Below are positions 36,922 to 48,900 of a stretch of DNA of 64,000 nt, piece by piece (position 1 is the first letter of the stretch; every line of letters starts with the position of its first letter). A model generated the notes under the pieces. That model did no database searches and had not been told where the DNA came from. It saw only the letters and a list, made by a program, of their open reading frames with translations. The stretch spans positions 14,861,869-14,925,868 of the forward strand of contig JAKZAP010000009.1 in NCBI GenBank assembly GCA_023053575.1. Direction: 5' to 3'. The translations under genes and the position numbers were made by a program. Origin of the DNA: Branchinecta lynchi (lineage: Eukaryota; Arthropoda; Branchiopoda; Anostraca; Branchinectidae).

Positions 36922-39900
36922 CTGAAAAAGAAGTTTACAGAATTACTTTGGAGTCAAGGATCTGTTAAATTTCGAAGACTTGGAAGTGAAATCCTGAAAT
37001 GTCTTCCTGCTGGAACTGAACCATTTGCTTGAAACGCAACCACACTGTAAAAAATAACCTTGCAGTGTTTGCTACTGGGATTAATCTTGTCTCTAAACAG
37101 ATAATCTTATCTCTAATTCTGATTAACCTTATCTCAGTAGAGATAAGATTATTCCCAGCAGCAAATACTGTGGTTAACTTTAATCCTCACTCGGAGAAAC
37201 TTTTTACAGTGCAACCATCAATCAATATTTAAGATCCTTTTAATGTTTTGAATCGATTTTCAGTAAGTAGTTGACTTGTTCGTTACCTATGATACCTATA
37301 GTTGCCTACAGTACCTAGTTTAGTACCCAATACTGCGGTCTCTGATCTGTAGGCTGTCGTAGGCAGATCGTAGTAGAGATTAAGAACTAAATAATAACCA
37401 ATCAACAAAGCCAAGATACCGCCCTGAACGTCAAGTGGCATCAGAACCAGCTCGGTTATAACTTAACTCCTCAGTCGTTCCACCTCTGTTGCCTGCCAGA
37501 AGCTAATATTTTTATTTAAATGATATTTTTGTCCGACAAGTGGTTGAAAAGCACAACTCGCACTATTTACTGTTTATGTTCCAATATTCAAAACTATAAT
37601 GCTGGGTCAAGCTTTTAACAAATTATCCACGGCTTTGGCTGTTTTAAGCCTTTTAGATATCCCTTCAGCCCAAGCTGACTACGAATCATATCTGACGGTG
37701 CAAAACGGATGAGTCAACTACATTTTATTAGAGCTATATTTCGGCCCTTCTTGGCAAGGGTCCTCTTCAAGCTCAAGCCACTCAAGCTGGAAAATGAACT
37801 TGTGGAAAAACAATTAAAGATCCTTCCTTAAATGTCTGATTTTGTGAACTTCTTCTCTGACAATTGGTTGGAGCTAAAGCTGGTGCTGTGATTTCATTCT
37901 GGACACGGCACTGTTTTTGCTGTTCGGTTGGGTCGTCTAAAGGGTAGAGATAATATAATAATAATTGAGCCTGAATAAATAAATAACTCACCTGAATACA
38001 TAATTGAGCCTGAAGAGGACCCTTGCCAAGAAGGGCCGAAATATATCTCTAATAAAATGTAGCTTGGTATCTACGGTTTTTAATAGTAAGATCAAGTTCG
38101 TAGGCTACATTGACATATACAAAATTGTTCTGAAATTTTCAACACGCCAATTGGCCTCCAGCCACGATTTGTATTGTCTTTTCGAAATTAACTCGAACTG
38201 AACTCTGTACCACTCTAGAACAGACTTTCCCAAAAAACTATCAACGGTGCTAACCTTTAAGATCCCGACCTCAAACACCTAACTCCCCCTAGCATAGACT
38301 TTCCCAAAAAACTATCGACGGTGCTACCCTGGAAGGTTTCAAAAAAGATGTGGACGAGGACTGGCGAAACGCTGTATGTCGGCTGCATTGGGGATACCAG
38401 TGAGCCGATGTGACAACAGCATCTACCAACTAAGGAATGTCGGCTACACTGGAGTGCCAGTGAGCCAATACAACAAGAACAATCAAGCCGCCAACCAGCG
38501 AGAGACTCTACAGCAGGATCACACCATCTTATCTCGCTGGAAGTGCGATTTAAGGTAATTTAAGGTAAGGTAAAAATTGCACCAACTTACCAAGAGAAAT
38601 TACTTCAAGATAGGCTTCTTTGTAGCTGTATCCCATCGTGTTTGCTCCCAGACAGACATACAGACCGGTGTCGTTTAGTTGAACATTTAGCATTGTCAGT
38701 TTGCTTAGAAACGACCCGTCATCTTGCCTCCATACCTTATTCGCTGAAAAGTAAAACAAAATAAACGAAGCACACACCTTCTTTCACAACTTTTTTCAAT
38801 GTCTACTCCAACTCGGGGTAAGAACAGTTGGGTCAACAGTACCCAAAACAATGGGAAGCAACAAAACAACCGCATTTAAATTCGAACTATTTACTCTTAA
38901 TTTAAATATTCCTTCAGCCTAAACTGACTGCAAATCATATTTCGTAGTGCAAAACGGATACGTCAGCTATATTTTATTAGAGCTATATTTCGGCTCTTCT
39001 TGGCAAAGGCCCTCTTCAGGCTCTAAGCCGCTCAAGTTGGAAAAACGAACTTGTGGGGAACAACGAAGAGGGCCCTTGTCAAGAAGGGCCGAAATATAGC
39101 TCTAATAAAATTCAGCTGACGTATCTGTTTTGACCTACCAAATATAATACTCTTAAGTTATTTTAAAATAGGTGATGACTTTTTAACAGACTTTACAAAT
39201 TTCCCACTGCTTTGGCTGTTTTATCCTTTTCCCAGGCCCGTTTACTTCTATTAGTAACAGTGAAATAATTACATGACCGGGGTTTTTATCATGGAAAAGC
39301 TTCTCGCAGAAAAATGTCAACTTGGTAATAATCAGAGAGAATGAGAAAATCAGAGAGGTTTTGGAGGGGGGTTACACTGTAAAAAGTTTCTCCGAGTAAG
39401 GATTAAAGTTAACTGCAGTATTTCTACCGGGATTAATCTTATCTCTACTGGGATAAGAATAATAAACATTCTTTGAGCCCAAACTGACTTTGAAACATTT
39501 ATTCAAACAATGTTTACAACGGATACGTCAGCTATGATTCTTCATCAGCGATATTTCGGCCCTTCTTGGCAAGGATCCTCGTCAGGCTGTCAATCCTCTG
39601 GTTCAACATCGGGGAAGGAAACAAACCTGTAAACAGAGGATTGACAGCATAACGAGGACCCTGGTGGAAGGCTTGAATTCTCTGGAATCTATCCATATGT
39701 ACTTACCTTTGCAGTTTTTTGGCGCCATAGCCGAAAGACTGAGCTGTTTCATCTTGAAAAAGACTGTGAAGTCGTTTATAGGGAAGGGAAAGAATTTAGC
39801 TGACGAAATTAGAAGAATTATTGGTTATTTCAGTTCGATGAGATCTTTGAATCTTCTTGGAGTCAGACTTTACTGGAAGAAGTACTTCATGCCGGTTGTT

Positions 39901-42900
39901 GCCAATACGATGCCTCGTGACTGGTTTGCACATGAGAAACCGAAGAAGACCGAAATGACTGTGATTCACTATGGTTTCGAAGTTTAACCAAGGAAAGAGA
40001 ACGCAGATCACAAGGAAGGTGCAAGGGGGTTGGGATGTATTATAGAGCTGCGACTCTAGGGAAATGTGGGCAAACAGGTTTCTCGGTACTTTTTTTGACA
40101 GCTACTTTACTACTTTGCCGTTTCACACACCACTATCCACAAGGACCGAAACTGCTACAACAGATTTCACCGTCTTTACGGTTGTATTAGCTTTTTTTTT
40201 CATTTTTGTAATGATGTGTTCATCCATTCAACTGGAGTATATTGGTACTGTCGATCCGCAGTATGTCAAATGACCGAAGCGACGGTTGTACCTTTACTAC
40301 CCAGACCCGTCATTTGACAGACTCGGAATCAACTGGCATAAGTTTCAGACATTTCTGGGCCATAATCTTCGTGAAAAATATCAAAATCATAATTTTATCA
40401 CGAAGGAAAAAAATTCAGGTTTGAAAGGCTTAAGAGTCAAACAGACGAATAAGCCCATGAGAGGGCGACAGACACGCGTACGCCGTTTCGGACAGTTTTC
40501 TGTGGAGAACAGACAATTTCTCTGTGATATCCGGTAGCAAGTAATTACTAATAATTTTAGAGTTTGTTTGCCAAGGAGGGAGAAACAGAAGAAATTTACA
40601 AAAAAAAAATAAGAGGACTTACTTTTAAGCCTTTTCCCGAGATCCGTTGACTTGTAGCGAAAAAGGGAAACAATTTACAGAACCGGTTTTTCTGATGGAA
40701 AAACTTCTCGCAGACAACCGTTGACAGCGTAATACACATCGAAGGTGTAACACGGCACGTGAGAAAATCAGCGTGGTTTTGCTAGAGGGGTTTGAAAGTA
40801 CCGTACGAAATTGGGGTCTTCCGGTTTAGAAATATATGGAGCGATTGTGGAAATAGGTTGCGTTAGTATTATAGGAAGACAGGTCGTTTGAAGCCACAAA
40901 TAAATTAAGAAAGACTTACATTGCAGGACTCTATAAGAGTGATTTCCAACCCGGATCACGGCCGGTCCGTTTTCTTCGTGACTACCTGACACTTGCTTCA
41001 GCCATTGAATATGAGGCGTGGCCTCGGAATTTACGCGACAGTGTAATGTGGCAACGCTGCCGACCTGGACGGTTATGTTTGACAGCTGAGTCACGTTCCG
41101 TGTGGCTGGGAAGGTTGTCGTCTCTTAAAAATAGATAAAAAAGGGTCACTTTCAACGGAATGTTCAACCACAGATCACAATCATAAACACACAATCACAA
41201 ACGCAATCACAAACACAATCACAGATTGATTTATGCATAGAGCTTCTCTGAGAAGTTGTTTTGTAGAACAGCCTACTCAGCAAGTATGGAATAGCACGGC
41301 CTATTCCTGCATTACTGGAATGGTGAGAGTGCTGCGGACTACCCGACGAAAACTTATGTTCTTACACCATCATGGAAAGGGGTATGACCAACTAATGCAA
41401 CATGCGAGGTATGGGACTTTCGAGACTGAATTACGGGCGCTTGGTAAGTTTTGTCGCTTTTGTAAGTTATTAGAAACGTTATTCCGGAACTTTATTGATT
41501 GCAGGCACAGTTCTGCCCTTTAATCGAAAGACAATTTCGAAGGTTTCAAACTTTTGCCACGAAGACAGAGCCTCGCAATCTGTTGACCGGTTTTTGTACC
41601 TTTGAATTTAACCTAATAAAAGCGAAATTCTTCGTTTTTGTCTAAATTCTTCGTTTTTGTCTCTTTCCTTTTTTGTCTGACAAGCTGCTACGTCTCGCAC
41701 AATATCGACTCAGTCCACAGTTCGTGTAGCTCTCAATATTGTGGTTTCAACACACGTCTCTGTTGTTGTCATTCATGCTCTTTTTTCTCTTACTTAAATC
41801 AACTTAAATATTCCGTCTTTATTGTACAGTTATGTATCATGGTCGGTAATAATCAATAATATTAATAAAAGTAGGCTACATGTAAGAAGCTGTAATGAAG
41901 ATAAGCCGATTAAACCTTTAAGAAAGTAAGTAAACTGTACGACCCCTGCTGAAGAAAATGGATGTTGCAGCTATTCGAATAGCATACTTCCGCTACTGTA
42001 AATTCCTTCTCTACTTGCCAATTTGGTATAAAAATCGAAAAATGATAACTAAATTTTCAGTAACTAATATAACTGTTAAACTTGACGAGCTGCATAGGAA
42101 TCTGTCGGTCGCCGCATTTTCTCCACATCACGGTCTTGTCCGTTTGTTTGAAGTGTAATCTGCTTGATGTGTAAAGTTGTATCCTAATTTTAAGTTGTGT
42201 TTCTTTCTTTTCTTTATGTACTCCACTATTTCTATTTTATAGAAGTGGGTAAATAAAAATATTCATTCATTCATTCACTGTACAGTCACATTTAGGATCG
42301 AGTACTTTCGCAGTGCTCATAGTACGTGATTAAAGTGTCAAGTGAAATACTACAATGTAGGTAATAGGTGAGCTTTCATGAGTTGCGTTTTTGCACGCAC
42401 CATGGTATCTGATACCACGGTCTAAAGTCGTTTTTGCAGTTATCGTGGTATCTGATACCACGATCAAAAGGTACTTTTGCAATTATCGTGGTATCTGGCC
42501 AGTGATCGTGTTATCTGAAGAAGTCATCTCACTTTCATCAATTTTTCGTCAAATTTGTGGGAAAGAAGTTTGTTGATGTGACTGAATGTCAGTTTTTCTT
42601 TTCGGATGACTTCGAAAAGCGCAATTTCGGCAATTGTCGTTTTTGCGGAGCAACCGTATATCGGATACCACGGTAACTGCAAAAACGACTAACTGCAAAT
42701 CCAGTCACCGTGGTATCAGATACCATGGTATCTGCAAAAACGCAACTATTGTGAGAGTTAGACTAATATATAGGAGCTGATTTATTTTATACCTGTGAAT
42801 TCAAACTGCAATACGACAACTGTGTTCCCGTGGGAACAATTAGCTCATCAGTAAACACGTACACTGTAAAATGATCTTGCAGTATTTGCTGCTGGGACTA

Positions 42901-45900
42901 ATCTTGTCCCTAAAAAGATAATCTTATCTCTAATTCGGTTTAATCTTATCTCGGTCGAGATCTCGGTAGAGATAAGATTAATACCAGTGGCAAATACTGC
43001 AGTTAACTTTAATTTTTATTCGGAGAAACATTTTACAGTGTAATTGCTTACATTCCCGATAAAAATATTTATCTCAGAATAGTACTATGAAGTAGTACGA
43101 AAAAGTAGCATGCAGTACTAACTGATGCTACTAGATGCTTCTACTTCAAGGCTACCGTGTTACTGCATACTACTATATGCTACTTTTAAGCAAGACTGGA
43201 TGCTACTATGGCAAGACAGGATGCTACTGGATACTACTACTTAAGATTGGACCAGTCTGAGGCACACTAAATGATAGTATTCTTTGCTATTACATAGTAT
43301 TACATGCAAACTTTTCGTACTACTACCATACTACTACGCAGGCTACAAATTTTTCATCGAGTTTCTCTACTCCTCTGCATAAGTACCTTGGGCAGGAGGC
43401 CCCTCCCCTCACGTGTCACTTACCAGGAATAAGCTTTCTCATATGGTCCGTGACCTCGAGCTGATAGGTCAAGTGGGTCCTATCAATGTCGTTCTGGGCT
43501 ATACAGAAGTATATACCGGAATGATTCTTTGTTAGACCTCGTACGTTAAGCCGTTTTACTGACAGGGTTCCAGGCGTTTCTAGCACGGTTCCATCCTAGA
43601 AAAGAAAATTCAAAATTAAAGTGACGTAATGCAATCTTGGCCCCGATCTCGAACTAGGACGAAATTATACGATTGGATGGTCCAGGTGACGCAAGTTCAT
43701 TAAAAGTTTAAAGTTGAACTGGAAAAGGGATCATAGGAAAATCTAGGTACCCATAACTTAGTCACTTAAAGAGACTTGAAGACCCGATGAAAATGCGTCA
43801 CTTCGTTCTTCAGCTATTCATGAATAGTCGATATTCAAATAGTAGAATTTCCCTTTGATTTGCGGTACCTCTATCTGCTTGTGTCTGTGTTGTATGCTTG
43901 ACGGAAACGATTTAAGAAAAATAAGTGTTCAGGCAGTGAGCCACCTTCCTCGAGCTGATCACTGACCACTGAAAAGCCGCGTTTGTATTGAGATTCAGAT
44001 TTTCCGCGTTATAGTAGAATTTTGCGTTGTGAAGACGGTCTGAACATCTTACTAGAGCAAATCGTGAAAAATTAAAAATTCTCTTAACACAATCACAATA
44101 AGGCAGTGTAGTCAGTTAAGCGACACACTGACTTATTTGGATTCTGCTAAGGGATTTTCTGATTTTTCACTATCTGCTCTAGAGCGTGTTCCACCCTTCT
44201 AACAATAGTTACTAATAGTTGCTATTTCCGTTCCATCCTCATGAAAAGTTACTACGGTGACCGTTCCAACCTTGTCGGAATAGTAACTAATAGTTACTAT
44301 TTACTTACCATGCTCGGGACCCTAGTAAGCGTAGTAACTACGCATCTCTGTAACGTGATTGGTCGGATTCGCCCCTGGCGTGAGATCCTGCTGGAAAATA
44401 GAAAAATCGTTCCAGCCTTGACGGCGAAAAGCCAGAATTCGTGACGTCATGCGTAGTAACTACGGTAAGTAGGATGGAACACGCTCCTAGTAGTGACGTT
44501 CAGATGTTTACGGCCGTCCCCACGACGCAAATCTACTATGACGCGGAAGATTTGAATCCCAACACAAAGGCAGCTTTTCAGTGGCCAGTGGTGGACTTGG
44601 TGAAGACTGCTTGGTGACTGAACACAAGTTTTTTGTAAGTCTTTTCGTCAAGCATACATTGAAAATCGATTATTCGTGAATAGCGGAGCAACGAAGTAAT
44701 GCATTTTCATCTGGTCTTCAAGCCTGTTTAAAGTTTAACCGAAAAGGGCTGAAATAGAACAATCTAGTTACCCATCACTTATTCACTTAAAGAGGCTTGA
44801 AGACCCCATGAAAATGCATTACTTCGTTGCTCCGCTATCTATTTTCCTATAGTGGAATTTCCCTGTTGGATTTGTAGCCCCTCTATGCGCTTACACTTGT
44901 GTTGTATGCTTGATGACGGTTTACGAACAATAATTCTTCACGCAGTGTGCTACCTTCCGTCAGCCGATCACTGGCCACTGAAAAGCCGCGTATGTCTTGA
45001 GATTCAAACTTTTCGCGTCAGGACATTAAGGGAACTAACCAAAAAGCCAGTCCCAACATCATATGTGACCAGGCCCTTATCCAGGAATTTATTTCGGGGG
45101 GGGAGGGGGGGGTTTCGCCTGCGGGTCGCACAAAAAAAAGTAAAAAAATGACATAGATCAGAGGGAAAAGCCTATAAAAATGAGTATTTTTGTCTGTTTC
45201 GGGGGGGGGGGGCAACCCCCTAACCCTCCCACCTGGATACGGCCTTGTGTGTGACTATCATCACTCAAACCAGCGACAACCAAAGGAGGACCAACCAACT
45301 TTGTCGCCGGATAATGCGATTTAAGGTAATTTAAGGTAATAGTAGAATTTTGCGTTGGGAGGACGGCCTTAGGTATTCTGAACGTCATGCTAATAGCAAA
45401 TAGCGAAAATCAATAAATCACGTACCATAATTCAAATAATGCAGTGTATTTATTATTTTATTCAGTTAAATGATACAAAAGTAAGTTGGCTTTTCAGTTA
45501 AGCTTTAAAGGACACCTGAATGACGAGTACCAAGTATCATCCCTATCTGTATGACTTCCGTTAACATTGCCTGAAGAAACCCCAGTCCAAATACGAAATA
45601 GTGTTTCCAAGATATGATTTTTGCTCCATTTCGCATCTGTCCTTATTTCAGTACCGAACAATTTTAGAAATGAACAAATGTCTACAATCAACCCTACTTC
45701 TGGGATATTTTTTAACCAGTTAAGCCAAAACGTATATCTAGAATACATTCCAATACGATCCAGCCAGCGCTGTACCAGATTTGAATGAACTGCGCATTTT
45801 GTCTTGGAGTCTGCATGTGCAAACCTTCAGAAACGAACATCCCTATTCTGAAGACGTCACGCTCAGGAGAAGAATGCTATCCGTGGCCATGTCTGTAAAT

Positions 45901-48900
45901 GCATTCTCCATGGTGTGTTCAAGTATGGTTTCATTGTTCAGGTGTCCTTTAAGTGAATAAGTGATAGGTAACTAGATTGTCCTATCTAAGCCCTTTCGGC
46001 TTGAAATTTAAACGCATAAACTTGTGATCTTGCAGCACCAGATTTTATTGTTTTGCTAGTTTTAGCGCAGTATAAGTTCATGGATTGCCCTCTAGGTATA
46101 ACAAGACTTAAGTTTCGATGGGATCCTAAAAGGAAATATTTGTTTATAAGTAAGTAAGTAAGTAATTTTATTACCCGAAAATTCACAAGGAATTAGGAAC
46201 GGAGTATGAAAATGAAAAGAGAAATCACACTATGGAACATCATCAACAGTATTTACACACTATGTACATAAACAAAACTTATAGGTAGTCAACTGAAAGA
46301 CAAAAATGCTCCTTAGCCCGGATCCCGGCTAAGAAGCTCCACTGTAAAAAACCATAATCTTGCAGTATTGCTAATGGGATTAATCTGGCTACTGTGTTAA
46401 GATTATCTCTAGCTCGGCCCAGTAGAGATAAGATTAATTCCAGTAGCAAATACTGCGGTTAACTTTAATCCTAACTCGGAGAAGCTTTTTACAGTGTACT
46501 TATAAATGTTTCCATCCCAAGGGCCTCATCCCCATAAAAAATTAAATCTTTGGTTTGATCTGATTTTCACCACTAGGCCTCGCCATGTGGGTCCTCTTAT
46601 GTCTACGTGGTTCTGACAATGGAGTCCTAGAGTTCTAAACTGAAATTGCCCAGGGTTGGTCACCAAAAGTAACTTCGTACACCCTGGAAAGTAACCCAAT
46701 GTAACCTAATGTAACCCAAAGTAACCCAATGAAACCCAATGCAATGTAACCCAAAGTAACCCAATGTAACCAAAATTAACCCAAAATAACCCTGAGTAAC
46801 CCAAAGTATCTTGAAGTAACTCGTACACCCTGGTTCTTGGTGACCAACCCTGGGAATTTGCTTCTGGTTTATTTGTCACGGTACAGGTACCTTGTATAAA
46901 GCTGCATCTATGTAATATTTATAAACATTTATTGAACTTCTTTGTCCGGACAGACGGGTCTTGTGGACTTCCGGTCTTCGTTCGATCGTGTAAACATATT
47001 TCCATCCGTAATCAACACATAATTAGGCCCGTTAGTTTCTGTATTTTTTACAAGTATAATTAAATTTTTCCCAGGTAGCAATTTGTCCAAATTTTTCAAA
47101 CTAGGTATAACACCTGCTTGATATGCTACGCCACTTTCGAGGTCTCCTCCCACGATAACATTAAATTCCAACTTACACTGTTCTTTCATATTAACGACAT
47201 CTACAATAATAACATTTAAAAAAATTTAATAGATTTAATAAAATTTCTAACAACAGTTCTGTCTTTAATCCCCATAAAGCCCAGATTACAACATAATCTG
47301 TTATTGAAGAGAAACTCTGATTCAACATGCTCTCTAGTTGGAAATGCACTACCTTATAAATTGTATTAGAGGATAATATTTCCGAAATTACCACTTTACA
47401 CCAGATTCATCATTGTTGCACTTCCTTGTTTATTTTTCTTTTTCCTTTCCTTTTTCTAGTTCGTTGACAGTTTCGCAACAAGCACAGAATATAAAGGAAA
47501 ATAAAGCCCTTTTGAGGTAGGCAGTAGCTTTATGCAGTATGCTACGAGCAATAAGATAAGATACGATTTATTCCACTAAAAGCACAGAGGCCATGGGAAA
47601 AAATAAACACAAACAAAAATAAAAAACACAAACCAAATAAATGCTAACTATTTTACATATTCCTTGACAGGAATCTTTCTCTGTGGTTCATCGAGACCGA
47701 AAGGAATCTTCCCAACTTTTCAATACCACCAAATATTTTACTTCCCATTACTTTTACCAACCAATCCTCCCCCCAATTACCCGTTTTGTTTCAATACCAC
47801 CAAATATTTTACTTCCCATTACTTTTACCAACCAATCCTCCCCCCAATTACTCAATTACCCAGTTTTGTTCCAGCATTTGTTGAGTTGTACAATAACCGA
47901 TAAGTTAGTCCTTTTTAGTGTTTTTTTTTACCTTCGTGACAAAGCGTTATGTGATTCCTCATTTTGTATGACGAAAAGGTCAAATTCGGCGGTAACGCTG
48001 TGACAGATACTTTTGAAAAATAAAATTCTATTCTATTCTATTCTATTCTATACTAACACCAAAAATTTCCCCACGAAGATCTGAAAGCTCGGGACATATG
48101 CACATTACGTGAAAAGTATTTTCGTCCAAATGTCCACATAACACTAGCGAGTAGCCAGAGCAAAATAACACGTTTTGTTCTGTTGCGACTGCTTAATGCT
48201 ACTTCGAAGACCAATGCTGCCCATCCGTAGATTTAACTGCTTTTTACAGTATATTGGGTGTCAAATTGTACTGGTGTACTTCAAGTAACACTAAGAACAC
48301 TTTTCTGATCTTCAGAAACTCGAAACACTGTATGACCTTGTCAACATTGCTCGCTGCATTGATAAGAGCCTCTCGGGTTCGTATTTGAACGGGCGTGTGT
48401 ACTAAGACGTAAACATCGCGTATAGCGTTATTCAGCTTATTACACCTATTAGGACAATGCTTAAGAGCAATATAACACTAGCGAGTAGCCAGAGCAAAAT
48501 AACATTAGGGAGTAGCCCCAATACCTATGCTTTCCATGCTTAACAATCGGGCCATATTTGTTGGCACTGTAGCGCTGCCCACTACGGTTGTGGCATTTAA
48601 AGCAAAACAAACTTGCGGGTTTAGAAATTTCTAGTAAAGCAAAGGTGCGGTCTGCAGGGCCGTTACTAGCCAAAATGTTTGGGGGGGGGCGAGGGATTTA
48701 CCGACTGGCTGGTCATTTTTACCGACTGCTTCTGCAGAAAAAAGGACTGTTTTCAACAAGAGAAACTGACAGTTTTGAAAAAAATCCACTGATTTTCAGA
48801 AAAATCCACTGATTCTCAGAAAAACCGACTATTCTGACGAAAAATCGACCAATTTTCAGAAAAAACGACTGTTTTCATGAAAAAATCACCTGTTTTGACG

